Below are positions 8,142-16,926 of a stretch of 64,000 nucleotides of DNA, piece by piece. Origin of the DNA: UBA1535 sp002323775 (GTDB taxonomy: Bacteria > Bacillota > Clostridia > Tissierellales > Sedimentibacteraceae); assembly GCA_031993545.1 (NCBI GenBank), contig DAMAHZ010000004.1, positions 25,486 to 89,485 on the forward strand, given 5' to 3'. Position 1 is the stretch's first letter. Each line of letters begins with the position of its first letter. Under the pieces are notes generated by a model. It ran no database searches. It had not been told where the DNA came from and worked only from the letters and a program-made list of their open reading frames with translations. A program made the translations under genes and the position numbers.

Positions 8142-8936
8142 ATGGAAGAAATGGTAAAGGTTGTCATATCAGATGACAATAAGGAATTTAGGGGAGTATT
8201 AAAGGACTTTTTAGCAACGAAAAATCTATTTGATGTAGTTGCAACAGCAGATGATGGTATCAAAGCAGTTCAGGCTGTTGAAAAATTTGAGCCGGACGTT
8301 TTGATACTAGACATTATAATGCCTCATTTAGATGGATTGGGAGTTCTTGAGAGACTTCACAAGACGCAGTTAAGAAAATTTCCAAAGGTAATTATTTTAT
8401 CTGCAGTTGGTCATGATAAGATTACACAAAGAGCAATCAGTATGGGTGTTGATTATTATATAGTTAAGCCTTTTAACTTTGATTCATTCTCAGACAGATT
8501 GCTACAGGTTTCTGGATTTGAAACACCTAAGATGCTTTCAAGAAACAAAGAAATGCTTTATAACGATATTGTAGAAAAGAAATTTAGCTTAGAATCAAAG
8601 ATAACTGAGATATTGAGGGAAGTGGGGGTTCCAGCACATATTAAAGGTTACCAGTATTTAAGAACATCAATTATTGAAGTAGTAAATAATATAGAGCTTT
8701 TAGGAGCTATAACAAAAGAGTTATATCCAGGTATTGCATCAAGATACTCAACGACTCCAAGCAGAGTAGAAAGAGCTATAAGGCATGCTATAGAGGTTGC
8801 GTGCAACAGAGGCAGGATTGAGACTATCAACAGTATTTTTGGATATACTATACATAACAATAAAGGTAAACCAACAAATAGTGAGTTCATTGCTATGATA
8901 GCTGATAAGTTAAGACTTGAGCAAAGAGTATCGTAG
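8142..8936 (+). CDS. spo0A: Sporulation master regulator Spo0A
   Basis: Spo0A is the phosphorelay response regulator that commits cells to sporulation. The receiver domain has the acidic pair D11-D12, phosphoacceptor D57 (PDVLILDIIMPHLDG) and the conserved lysine in YYIVKPF. The C-terminal DNA-binding domain includes the highly conserved SRYSTTPSRVERAIRHAIEVACNRG. Length 264 aa is standard. The start has a strong AGGGGGG site. The 124-bp upstream gap should hold its promoter, but I could not identify sigma-H or 0A boxes with confidence. Confidence 0.97.
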   Translation: MEEMVKVVISDDNKEFRGVLKDFLATKNLFDVVATADDGIKAVQAVEKFEPDVLILDIIMPHLDGLGVLERLHKTQLRKFPKVIILSAVGHDKITQRAISMGVDYYIVKPFNFDSFSDRLLQVSGFETPKMLSRNKEMLYNDIVEKKFSLESKITEILREVGVPAHIKGYQYLRTSIIEVVNNIELLGAITKELYPGIASRYSTTPSRVERAIRHAIEVACNRGRIETINSIFGYTIHNNKGKPTNSEFIAMIADKLRLEQRVS

Positions 8937-8948
8937 CGTATTGGAAAT

Positions 8949-8998
8949 ACTAATTCCATTGGACAATAATTGTTAGGAATTTTACGAAATGGATTAGT
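8949..8998. other. Stem-loop in spo0A-nudF gap
   Basis: ACTAAT(T)CCATT at 8949-8960 pairs with AATGGATTAGT at 8988-8998, giving an 11-bp stem with one bulged T and a loop that contains a smaller palindrome. It lies immediately before the nudF GAGGAGG site. It may be a spo0A terminator or a nudF leader structure; no U-tract is present. Confidence 0.5.
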
Positions 8999-9014
8999 GT
9001 ATGAGGAGGACAAA

Positions 9015-9533
9015 TTGAACGAGGAAATTACTGTTAGTAGTGAAAAAATATATGATGGCAAAATAATTAATTTAAGAATAGATACAGTTGAGTTGCCAAA
9101 TAAAAAATATACTAAAAGGGAAATTGTGGAGCATAGAGGGGCAGCGGCAATTATTGCATTAGATGAGGATAATAAAATTATCTTGGTAAAGCAGTATCGT
9201 AAGGCTGTTGAGGATTTCTTATATGAGGTGCCAGCTGGCAAACTTGAATTAAACGAGGAGCCACTAAATTGTGCAAGTAGAGAGCTTGTTGAAGAAACGG
9301 GGTATTGCGCAAATAAAATTGAAAAATTAACAGAATTTTATACATGTCCTGGGTTTTGCAATGAAAAAATATATTTGTATAAGGCGACTGAGCTAAAACA
9401 GGTAGAAACTAATTTAGATGATGACGAGTTTATTGAAATAATAAAGGTAAGCATTGATGAAGCAAAGGAAATGATAAAGCAAAATAAAATTGTCGATGCT
9501 AAGACGCAAATAGCAATTTTTAACTTATTCTGA
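9015..9533 (+). CDS. nudF: Nudix hydrolase, ADP-ribose pyrophosphatase family
   Basis: The protein (172 aa) is a NudF-type hydrolase that probably splits ADP-ribose to AMP and ribose 5-phosphate. The full Nudix box is present: G-x5-E-x7-REL-V-EE-T-G in GKLELNEEPL...RELVEETGY. Other family segments are the IVEHRGAAAIIALDED strand and YTCPGFCNEKIYLYKA. The start is most likely TTG 9015, spaced six bases from GAGGAGG; the longer frame from 8970 crosses the stem-loop. Between spo0A and the spoIIM position, as in related spore formers. Confidence 0.88.
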   Translation: MNEEITVSSEKIYDGKIINLRIDTVELPNKKYTKREIVEHRGAAAIIALDEDNKIILVKQYRKAVEDFLYEVPAGKLELNEEPLNCASRELVEETGYCANKIEKLTEFYTCPGFCNEKIYLYKATELKQVETNLDDDEFIEIIKVSIDEAKEMIKQNKIVDAKTQIAIFNLF

Positions 9534-9598
9534 TAGTAAAAATTTTATAGTACATGTAAATTTTTATAGGATAAGTTCACTTATAGTAATTAATCCTT

Positions 9599-9662
9599 CT
9601 GTACAAGCATAAATAATTAATAGTATTAATATAAAATATTAATACAAAGTTGTGCTGTACAG
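9599..9662. promoter_or_regulatory. Nested hairpin overlapping a ribosome site
   Basis: CTGTACA-a-GC at 9599-9608 pairs with GCTGTACAG at 9654-9662. Inside lies a second perfect stem, GTATTAATAT at 9623-9632 with ATATTAATAC at 9636-9645. The right outer arm covers the first two bases of the AGGAGG at 9661-9666 that serves the next gene, so the fold could limit its translation. This is a structural inference only. Confidence 0.5.
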
Positions 9663-9673
9663 GAGGATTTTTT

Positions 9674-10213
9674 ATGAATAAGAATTTGATGGCTTTAGTT
9701 ATTATATTTATCTTGTCGCTCATAATATCTGCTTTGATTTTTAATTTTATGGAGCAAAATAATATTTCTACAAAAATAAACTATGAAAGTCTTAAGGAAT
9801 ATAGTTTTCTAAGCTTATTTTTAGAAAGTCTCAAAAAAAATATTATATATTTTATTTTAATAATGGCTTTGTCACTATTTGGGCTTAGATTGATGATATA
9901 TGCAGGCTTTTCGATTATTTCAATAATATATGGAATTTCAATGATTTATCTTGTGAAAATAGTATCTGGTGATATATTATATTTAGTTTTAAATTTTACA
10001 GATTATTTATTATATTTCCCTATATTAGTTTATTTTACATACAATTCTATTTTATTATCAAAAAATATAAAAAAAATAAAGACTAATTTGAGAAAAATTG
10101 ATATAATAGTAAAAAAACATATAAGCTTTTCAGTTTTATCTATATCCTTAGTTATAATATACTCTTTAGTTCACAGCTTTTGGATATATATGATTCTTTT
10201 ATTAAAAAATTAA
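9674..10213 (+). CDS. spoIIM: Multi-pass membrane protein at the spoIIM position
   Basis: The 179-aa product has about four to five hydrophobic helices and a conserved-looking C-terminal helix ending in short charged tail residues. SpoIIM is a subunit of the D-M-P peptidoglycan-degrading complex for engulfment, and its gene sits between nudF and xerD in many spore formers, which is exactly this position. I do not see a decisive motif, and the length is somewhat below the usual 210 aa, so the name rests mainly on context and topology. ATG 9674 has AGGAGG seven bases upstream. Confidence 0.55.
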   Translation: MNKNLMALVIIFILSLIISALIFNFMEQNNISTKINYESLKEYSFLSLFLESLKKNIIYFILIMALSLFGLRLMIYAGFSIISIIYGISMIYLVKIVSGDILYLVLNFTDYLLYFPILVYFTYNSILLSKNIKKIKTNLRKIDIIVKKHISFSVLSISLVIIYSLVHSFWIYMILLLKN

Positions 10214-10309
10214 GAAAGACTATTAATACTAAAAGCAGAGAGGGTTTTTACTGGCCAAGCATATAGAATATCTATAAACGCTAGCTCAAAGAAAGGAATG
10301 TAGTATAAA

Positions 10310-11209
10310 TTGGAAAAAACATTTGATAATTATATAAATAAGCTAAGGTCTAAAAAGCTGAGCGAAAATACGATAAATTCATATATAAGTGATATAAAAG
10401 CTTTTGTGTCATACATAGAAACAGAATATACTGCCTTCTACCTTGAGGTTAAAAAGACTCAAGTTTTGACTTATCTCGTTGACTTGCAGAAAAAGGGGAA
10501 AAGCTCCTCAACTATTGCAAGAAATATTTCTTCACTTAAAAATTTTTATGATTTTCTAAGAGAAGAAAGAGTTATTGGCGAAAATCCAATACAAAATATT
10601 CATAGTCCAAGGCAGATAAAAAAAGCACCTATGACACTAAGTGAGGCCGAGATAATAAAGCTTATGAATTTGCCGGACACTAATACTTTTAAGGGAAGCA
10701 GAGATAGTGCCATGCTTGAATTATTATATTCTTCAGGTATAAAAGTCACGGAATTGATAAATATTAAGCTTGATGATATAATTTTTAATGCTTCGATTAT
10801 ACTAATAGGAAAAAATAATGAAGATAAGTCTTTAATGGCAAAAAGCAGAGCAGTTCCGATAGGAAAAATTGCTTTAAATGCAATTAATGATTATATAAGC
10901 AAATTTAGGGTAAATAAATGTAAAGAGGATTTTAACTATTTGTTTATTAATAGTAGTGGAGAAGCATTGACAAGACAGGGAGTGTGGAAAATACTCAAAT
11001 ATTATGAAAGAAAGCTAGAAATAAATCATGAGCTTTCACCACAGGTTTTAAGAAACTCATTTGCAGTACATTTGTTAAATAATGGTGCAGATATAGCTTC
11101 AGTGCAGGAATTGATGGGACATAAGAATATAACAGCAATGCAAAATTATTTGCAGGCTACACAGCAAAAGTCACTAGATACATTTAAAAACCTGCACCCA
11201 AGGGCATAG
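10310..11209 (+). CDS. xerD: Tyrosine recombinase, XerD-like, with altered catalytic residues
   Basis: The 299-aa protein has the XerC/D layout: an N-terminal SAM-like core-binding domain (residues 1-100) and a C-terminal phage-integrase fold. Active-site positions read K145 (LLYSSGIKVTEL, normally Arg), K168, Q245 (SPQVLRNSF, normally His), R248, H271 (LMGHKN) and Y280. Thus two of the six catalytic residues are replaced, while the Tyr nucleophile and one Arg remain. The TTG start follows AAAGGA by 12 nt. The location before deoB matches xerD of Bacillus; a separate canonical pair elsewhere in the genome is possible. Confidence 0.82.
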   Translation: MEKTFDNYINKLRSKKLSENTINSYISDIKAFVSYIETEYTAFYLEVKKTQVLTYLVDLQKKGKSSSTIARNISSLKNFYDFLREERVIGENPIQNIHSPRQIKKAPMTLSEAEIIKLMNLPDTNTFKGSRDSAMLELLYSSGIKVTELINIKLDDIIFNASIILIGKNNEDKSLMAKSRAVPIGKIALNAINDYISKFRVNKCKEDFNYLFINSSGEALTRQGVWKILKYYERKLEINHELSPQVLRNSFAVHLLNNGADIASVQELMGHKNITAMQNYLQATQQKSLDTFKNLHPRA

Positions 11210-11294
11210 TGATTTCTTGAATAAACAATTAAATCTTTGCTATAAAAAAGCTAAACAATTTTAACTATAAAATAAAAAAACTAGGAGGATAAAA

Positions 11295-12470
11295 ATGATA
11301 AACAGAGTAATATTAATAGTTTTAGACAGTGTTGGAATTGGGGAATTGCCTGATGCACATTTGTTTAATGATGAAGGAAGCAACACAGTAGGAAATATCT
11401 ATAAAAGCATTAAGGGATTTAACTTACCTAAATTAGAACAACTTGGACTGTTGAATATAGAAGGACTTAGAGATTTAAGTACAAATAACGGAAAAGCTTT
11501 AGCATCCTTTGGGAGAGCCGCAGAAAAGTCAATGGGTAAGGATACTACAACAGGTCATTGGGAAATGAGCGGTATCATTTTACCTCAAGCATTTCCAACA
11601 TATTCAAATGGATTTCCAAAGGAAGTTGTAGAAGAATTTGAAAAAAGAACCGGCAGAAAGGTTATAGGAAATTGCGTTGCCTCAGGAACTGAAATTATAC
11701 AAAGACTTGGGGATGAACATGTAAATACTGGAGCATTTATAGTTTATACTTCAGCAGACAGTGTATTCCAAATAGCTGCACATGAAGAAGTAGTGCCTCT
11801 TGATGAACTATACAAGGCTTGTCAAATCGCAAGAGATATGCTTCAAGGAGAGCATGCAGTAGGTCGTGTAATAGCAAGACCTTTTATTGGAACATCAGGA
11901 GAGTATAAAAGAACTGAAAACAGGAGAGATTTTTCATTAGAGCCTATAAAGAATACGATGCTTGACTATTTGTCTGAAAAAGGCTTTATGACCTACGCTA
12001 TAGGAAAAATTGAAGATATATTTGCTAATAAGGGCATAAATAAAGCAGAGCATACTAAAAATAATCAAGAGGGTATAGAAGCTACAATTGAGGCTATAAA
12101 AGAAAATACCTCCGGTATAGTATTTACAAATTTAGTTGACTTTGATATGTTATATGGACATAGAAATGATGCTGTCGGATACGGAAATGCCTTAAAACAT
12201 TTTGACAGCTATTTAGATGAGATTAAGAGCTTGTTGAAGGATGATGATGTCTTGATAATCACAGCAGATCATGGCTGTGATCCTACGACTCCAAGCACAG
12301 ATCACTCAAGAGAATATATTCCAGTTTTATTCTATGGAAGCAAAATTAAAGAAAACAATGATTTAGGAACGCTAGACACTTATGCTTGTATAGGAAAGAC
12401 TATTCTTGATATGTTTGATATTGAGAATGATTTAGATGGATATAGCGTTAAGGATAAGATTTTAAGATAA
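11295..12470 (+). CDS. deoB: Phosphopentomutase
   Basis: DeoB interconverts (deoxy)ribose 1-phosphate and 5-phosphate in nucleoside catabolism. The 391-aa product shows the alkaline-phosphatase-superfamily metal sites VLDSVGIGELPDA near the N-terminus and ITADHGCDPTTPSTDHSRE near the C-terminus, plus the family segment KDTTTGHWEMSG. An AGGAGG site precedes the ATG. It is followed 24 nt later by pdp, so the two make a nucleoside-degradation pair; deoC lies 20 kb away in the same window. Confidence 0.95.
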   Translation: MINRVILIVLDSVGIGELPDAHLFNDEGSNTVGNIYKSIKGFNLPKLEQLGLLNIEGLRDLSTNNGKALASFGRAAEKSMGKDTTTGHWEMSGIILPQAFPTYSNGFPKEVVEEFEKRTGRKVIGNCVASGTEIIQRLGDEHVNTGAFIVYTSADSVFQIAAHEEVVPLDELYKACQIARDMLQGEHAVGRVIARPFIGTSGEYKRTENRRDFSLEPIKNTMLDYLSEKGFMTYAIGKIEDIFANKGINKAEHTKNNQEGIEATIEAIKENTSGIVFTNLVDFDMLYGHRNDAVGYGNALKHFDSYLDEIKSLLKDDDVLIITADHGCDPTTPSTDHSREYIPVLFYGSKIKENNDLGTLDTYACIGKTILDMFDIENDLDGYSVKDKILR

Positions 12471-12493
12471 TAATTAGTTGGAGGTTACGTACT

Positions 12494-13825
12494 ATGCGTA
12501 TGTATGATATTATAAATAATAAAAAGAACAATAAAGTACTGACTAAAGAAGAAATTTGTTTTTTCATTGAAGGCTATGTTAAAAATGAGATACCTGATTA
12601 TCAAGTATCTGCACTTTTAATGGCTATATGCTTAAATGATATAAATTTAGACGAAATATTTTATCTGACAGAAGCGATGATAAATTCTGGAGATACAATA
12701 GATTTGAGCAATATCGATGGTATTACGATAGATAAGCACAGCACAGGAGGGGTAGGCGATAAGACATCTTTATCACTTCTTCCAATGCTTGCTGCCTGTG
12801 GTTTAAAAGGCTCTAAAATGTCTGGCAGAGGCTTAGGACATACAGGTGGAACTTTGGATAAGCTAGAAGCTATCGATGGTTTTAATATCAATATTTCTGA
12901 TAAACAAGCGAGTGATATTATCAATGAAAATAATTTTATTATTTGCGGACAGACATTAAATCTTGTTCCTGCTGATAAAAAGCTTTATGCTCTTAGAGAT
13001 GTTACAGCAACCGTTGACAATATAGGATTAATTGCTTCAAGCATAATGTCTAAAAAAATTGCATCAGGTGCTAAAAATATTGTTTTGGATGTTAAGCTTG
13101 GAAGCGGAGCGTTTATGAAGGACTTAGAAAGTGCAATAAAATTATCTGAAACAATGGTAAATATTGGAGAAAGATTTGGGAAAAATATAAGAGCAATCAT
13201 AACGAATATGGACGAGCCTCTTGGAAAAGCTGTTGGAAATTCAATAGAAGTAATTGAAGCCATAGAAACCTTAAAGGGAAACGGACCAAATGATTTTGAA
13301 AACTTATGTATATTCTTATGTGCTAATCTTCTTGAAATGACCGGAATTGCAAGCTCACTTGAAAATGGAGAGCAGATTGCAAAAGAGATAATTGATTCTA
13401 AAAGAGCATTGAATAGATTTGAAAAATTTGTTGAATTGCAAAACGGTGACAGCAGGGTAGTGAATGATTACAGCTTGTTTAAGCAGGCTAAATATAAGTT
13501 TGATGTTTTATCATTAAATACTGGATATGTTCATGCAATAAATGCTGAGATGATTGGAAAGGCTGCACTTGTAGCAGGTGCTGGCAGAGAGAAAAAAGAG
13601 GATAATATAGACTATTCAGCAGGTATTGTGATTAATAAAAAAGTTAATGATAAAGTAAAAGATGGTGATGTTTTAGCTACAATTTACACAGATAATCAAA
13701 ACAAGATTGAAGAAATCAAAGCTCAAATTCTAAATGCTTTTAAAATAAGCGAAGAAAAAAATTATGATGCTAAGCTAATATATGGAATTGTTACAAAAGA
13801 TGGCTTTATTCCATATAAAAATTAA
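12494..13825 (+). CDS. pdp: Pyrimidine-nucleoside phosphorylase
   Basis: This enzyme phosphorolyses uridine and thymidine, feeding ribose 1-phosphates to DeoB. The 443-aa protein has the family phosphate-binding KHSTGGVGDKTSLSLLP (near residue 80), SGRGLGHTGGTLDKLE, and the C-terminal PYNP domain (GIVINKKVNDKVKDGDVLATIY). A GGAGGT site lies seven bases before ATG 12494. It is probably co-transcribed with deoB. Thymidine phosphorylase DeoA is the alternative reading within the same family. Confidence 0.93.
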   Translation: MRMYDIINNKKNNKVLTKEEICFFIEGYVKNEIPDYQVSALLMAICLNDINLDEIFYLTEAMINSGDTIDLSNIDGITIDKHSTGGVGDKTSLSLLPMLAACGLKGSKMSGRGLGHTGGTLDKLEAIDGFNINISDKQASDIINENNFIICGQTLNLVPADKKLYALRDVTATVDNIGLIASSIMSKKIASGAKNIVLDVKLGSGAFMKDLESAIKLSETMVNIGERFGKNIRAIITNMDEPLGKAVGNSIEVIEAIETLKGNGPNDFENLCIFLCANLLEMTGIASSLENGEQIAKEIIDSKRALNRFEKFVELQNGDSRVVNDYSLFKQAKYKFDVLSLNTGYVHAINAEMIGKAALVAGAGREKKEDNIDYSAGIVINKKVNDKVKDGDVLATIYTDNQNKIEEIKAQILNAFKISEEKNYDAKLIYGIVTKDGFIPYKN

Positions 13826-13853
13826 ATTTTACTTTGATTTTTAATTAGATTTT

Positions 13854-13867
13854 TAAGTTTAAACTTA
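13854..13867. other. Perfect 14-bp palindrome between pdp and dacF
   Basis: TAAGTTTAAACTTA is a perfect palindrome without spacer in the 103-bp gap. It has no U-tract and no known regulator site that I recognise; it could be a binding site for a dimeric regulator or chance in AT-rich DNA. Confidence 0.3.
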
Positions 13868-13928
13868 CTAAAAACATTTGAATATTAAAATAAAATATGG
13901 ATATTATACTTAAAAAGGAGGTCTTTTT

Positions 13929-15137
13929 ATGAGAAAAATATCCATATTTTTAATATTTATTTTATTATTTAGTTTTGTTAATCAAAATGTTTTTATTGGC
14001 TCTGATGGCATGACTGGGCTTACAGGTATGAATACTGTGTATGCAGATGTCAAAGCTGATAATTTAACATTGACATCCAAATCTGCTATCTTGATGAGTG
14101 CTGATAGTGGAGAGATTTTATATGAAAAAAACAGCAATCAAAAGCTTTCCCCTGCTAGTATAACTAAAATTATGCTGCTCATTTTGCTTAGTGAAAAGCT
14201 AAATTCGGGAGAAATAAAACTAACAGATGAAACTACTATCACCAAGTATGCAGCGAGCATGGGTGGAAGTCAAGTTTTCTTAGAGGAGAATGAAGTACAA
14301 ACAGTTGATAGTCTTCTTAAAGCTATTTGCATGCGTTCGGCAAATGATGCTTCTGTTGCTATGTCAGAATTATTGTATGGCTCTGAAGAAGCCTGTGTTG
14401 CTCAGATGAATGAAAAAGCCATAGAGCTTGGCATGGAAAGCACACATTTTGTAAATGTCACTGGACTACCTGCTGAAAATCATATTTCAACTGCAAAAGA
14501 TATTGCACTTATGTCAAGGGAATTACTAAAATATAACTATGCCAATAAGTACATGGTTACTTGGATGGATAGTATTATGGTTGGCAAAAACAAAGACATA
14601 GAGCAGGTCTTAGTAAATACCAATAGATTGATAAATAATTACGATGGTTTGTTGGGACTTAAAACAGGATATACAACAGACGCATTGTATTGTCTGTCTG
14701 CGGCAGCGGAGAGAAAGGGCACTAAATTTATAGCAGTAGTTCTAGGATGTCCTGAAACTAAAGTGCGATTTGCAGAGGCAGCAAAACTTTTAAATCATGG
14801 CTTTGCGAATTATAAAAATTTAATTTTTTATGCTAAAGATGCTCCTATAACAAAGGTTGCAGTAGAATGTGCTAAAGAAGAAAATATAAATGTAGTCAGC
14901 AGAGAAAATATTAGTTTATTAACAACAAGTAATTGCAAAATTGAAGATTATAGTTTACAATATAATGTGAATAAAAATTTAAAAGCACCTCTGGATTATA
15001 ATACACCTATAGGGATACTGACTATTTCAAAGGATGGATCTGTAGTTAAGGAAGTAGAGTTATATCCGGAAAAGAAGATAGATAAACAACCATTTTTTGC
15101 ATTTTATTTTAAAATGTTAAAAGAAATTATGAAGTGA
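13929..15137 (+). CDS. dacF: D-alanyl-D-alanine carboxypeptidase (DacF-type)
   Basis: Low-molecular-weight penicillin-binding protein that trims peptidoglycan stem peptides outside the membrane. It has an N-terminal signal segment and all three S11 motifs: S77-x-x-K80 (SITK), S137-A-N139 and K245-T-G. A C-terminal beta-rich domain (PBP5_C-like) ends in an amphipathic tail (FFAFYFKMLKEIMK) suited to membrane attachment. The place after deoB/pdp corresponds to the dacF position of Bacillus, where it precedes the spoIIA operon; here scpA follows instead. Confidence 0.9.
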   Translation: MRKISIFLIFILLFSFVNQNVFIGSDGMTGLTGMNTVYADVKADNLTLTSKSAILMSADSGEILYEKNSNQKLSPASITKIMLLILLSEKLNSGEIKLTDETTITKYAASMGGSQVFLEENEVQTVDSLLKAICMRSANDASVAMSELLYGSEEACVAQMNEKAIELGMESTHFVNVTGLPAENHISTAKDIALMSRELLKYNYANKYMVTWMDSIMVGKNKDIEQVLVNTNRLINNYDGLLGLKTGYTTDALYCLSAAAERKGTKFIAVVLGCPETKVRFAEAAKLLNHGFANYKNLIFYAKDAPITKVAVECAKEENINVVSRENISLLTTSNCKIEDYSLQYNVNKNLKAPLDYNTPIGILTISKDGSVVKEVELYPEKKIDKQPFFAFYFKMLKEIMK

Positions 15138-15148
15138 AAGGGTAATTG

Positions 15149-15913
15149 TTGTTGCATATGGAGTATTCAGTTAATTTAACTACATTTCAAGGTCCTTTTG
15201 AGCTATTGTATTATTTGATAGAGCAAAGGGAGGTTGATATATATGATATACCAATTTCTGAAATTACACAGCAGTATTTAGAGTATCTTGACGAGATGAA
15301 AAATCTAAACATGAATATAACAAGCGAGTTTATATTGATGGCTGCAACACTGATTGAGATAAAATCTCAGATGCTTTTACCGGTAAAGGAAAAGGACTCT
15401 GAGGACCCAAGACTTCAATTAGTAAATCAATTAATTGAATACAAAATATGCAAGATAGCCTCTGAAAAGCTTAAAGAATTTGAACAAAGCAATAGCTTTT
15501 TTTACTCAAAGCCAAAAGAGGAAATTGAGTTTCCAGATGATAACGAGTGTGAACAGTTATTTATAAACACTGTAAATGCTTATGATTTATACAATATGTT
15601 TTCTAAGCTTCTTAAGGAGAGAAATATAAAAATATCACAAGAGCCTGTAGTTTTGCAAAATAAAATTTATCGTGAAAGCTATAGTGTTAAAGCCTGTGTT
15701 GATGATATATTGATAAAGCTTAAAAAGAATAAGTCTGTTTCTGTATTTGCCTTATTTGAAGAAAATATTAGTCAAACTAATAAAAAAGAGTATATTGTAT
15801 CGGTATTTTTAGCTGTTTTAGAATTATCAAAGGATAAGGATATAAAAATAGTTCAAGACAAAAATTTTAGTGACATAGTAATTTTATATGGTCAAGGGGA
15901 GAACAATGAATAA
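15149..15913 (+). CDS. scpA: Segregation and condensation protein A
   Basis: ScpA is the kleisin subunit of the bacterial SMC condensin. The N-terminal YSVNLTTFQGPFELLYYLIEQREVDIYDIPISEITQQYLEYL and the acidic middle and C-terminal winged-helix parts are typical. The start is uncertain: three TTG codons in a row (15146, 15149, 15152) precede ATG 15158. The AAAGGG site at 15137-15142 is best spaced for 15149, so I use that. It overlaps scpB by 8 nt, indicating translational coupling. Confidence 0.93.
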   Translation: MLHMEYSVNLTTFQGPFELLYYLIEQREVDIYDIPISEITQQYLEYLDEMKNLNMNITSEFILMAATLIEIKSQMLLPVKEKDSEDPRLQLVNQLIEYKICKIASEKLKEFEQSNSFFYSKPKEEIEFPDDNECEQLFINTVNAYDLYNMFSKLLKERNIKISQEPVVLQNKIYRESYSVKACVDDILIKLKKNKSVSVFALFEENISQTNKKEYIVSVFLAVLELSKDKDIKIVQDKNFSDIVILYGQGENNE

Positions 15914-16448
15914 AGAGAAAATTAAAAGTACAATAGAAAGCTTGCTTTTTGCGTGGGGAGAGCCTTTAAGCCTTAATGAAATATCAGATATTTTAAATAT
16001 TAAAAAAACTGAAGCTATTCAATTTATCACTGAGATGGCAGAAGAATATAAGGCGGATGAAAAAAGGGGTATATTTCTTCAACAGTTCGGAGATACTTAC
16101 CAATTAACTACAAAAAAGGAAAATTTTGATTTTATACAGAAACTTATGCAAGAAGTAACCGTTAACCGTTCACTTTCAAATGCGTCATTGGAAACTTTGT
16201 CTATAATAGCGTATAAACAGCCTGTCACAAGAGTTGAAGTTGATATAATAAGAGGAGTAAAAAGCTCACATATAGTAAAAAGTTTGCTAGAGAAAAATCT
16301 AATCAAAGAAGTCGGAAAATTAGATAAACCCGGCAAACCAACTCTTTATGCAACAACCTCTGAGTTTTTAAAGCATTTTGGATTAAAAACCATAGATGAG
16401 CTACCAAAAATACAAATTGAAGAAGATGAGGATAAAAAAGCAGTATAG
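15906..16448 (+). CDS. scpB: Segregation and condensation protein B
   Basis: ScpB dimers bind ScpA in the SMC complex. The 180-aa protein consists of two winged-helix domains with family segments IESLLFAWGEPLSLNEISDIL, SNASLETLSIIAYKQPVTRVEVDIIRGV and GKPTLYATTSEFLKHFGL. ATG 15906 sits inside the end of scpA and has AAGGGGAG just before it; the track-like longer start at 15888 is less likely. Its stop codon lies within the left arm of a 32-bp perfect hairpin. Confidence 0.94.
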   Translation: MNKEKIKSTIESLLFAWGEPLSLNEISDILNIKKTEAIQFITEMAEEYKADEKRGIFLQQFGDTYQLTTKKENFDFIQKLMQEVTVNRSLSNASLETLSIIAYKQPVTRVEVDIIRGVKSSHIVKSLLEKNLIKEVGKLDKPGKPTLYATTSEFLKHFGLKTIDELPKIQIEEDEDKKAV

Positions 16449-16501
16449 CTTGTCTTTAAGCTAATCAAAGATTAGCTTAAAGACAAGCTATACTGCTTTT
16501 T
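16435..16501. terminator. Exceptionally long perfect hairpin over the scpB stop codon
   Basis: A 32-bp uninterrupted stem (16435-16466 with 16470-16501) closes on a 3-nt AAA loop. The left arm begins with five A and the right arm ends with five T, so it can act as an intrinsic terminator, in either direction. The left arm contains the last codons and stop of scpB. The stem includes the CTTGTCTT/AAGACAAG core that recurs in hairpins at 1169, 3453 and 32814. Confidence 0.8.
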
Positions 16502-16512
16502 AAATTATTAAA

Positions 16513-16884
16513 ATGTATGTATTATTTTCAATAATTTTAGCAATAATATTATTTATAGGCGTATTGTATTTGACTTTTATAGTACAAGTCAAAATAAATA
16601 TAACAATTGCTGAAGCCGCTATATTTATTAAATTTAAAATTCTGAAATTTCATAAGGATTTTGTATTTAGATTAAATTATTTTGAATTAATAAAAAGATA
16701 TTTTTTAGAGAAAAGAAATGGAAAGTCTTATACGAAAGAATTAGACTTGTTCAAGTCAGTTCTTAGAGCTTTTTTTATAAAAAATATAGATGTTTATTCA
16801 GAATTATTTGAAGATAGGCTTTCAATTGCTGTGAAATTTAATGTAGTAAATATAATTACAAAAAAATCAATGTTAAATGAGTAA
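16513..16884 (+). CDS. Small membrane protein at the DUF2953 position
   Basis: The 123-aa product has one N-terminal membrane helix (about residues 3-24) followed by a basic, hydrophobic cytosolic or extracytosolic region. In many Clostridia a DUF2953 protein lies between scpB and the GerW/YtfJ gene; this ORF has the same place and start pattern but is about half the usual length, so it may be a shortened member. No Shine-Dalgarno is visible: the ATG comes 12 nt after the long hairpin. Function unknown. Confidence 0.6.
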   Translation: MYVLFSIILAIILFIGVLYLTFIVQVKINITIAEAAIFIKFKILKFHKDFVFRLNYFELIKRYFLEKRNGKSYTKELDLFKSVLRAFFIKNIDVYSELFEDRLSIAVKFNVVNIITKKSMLNE

Positions 16885-16926
16885 TAATTTTAACAAATAA
16901 ATACAATAAAAAAAGAGGTATTAGGA

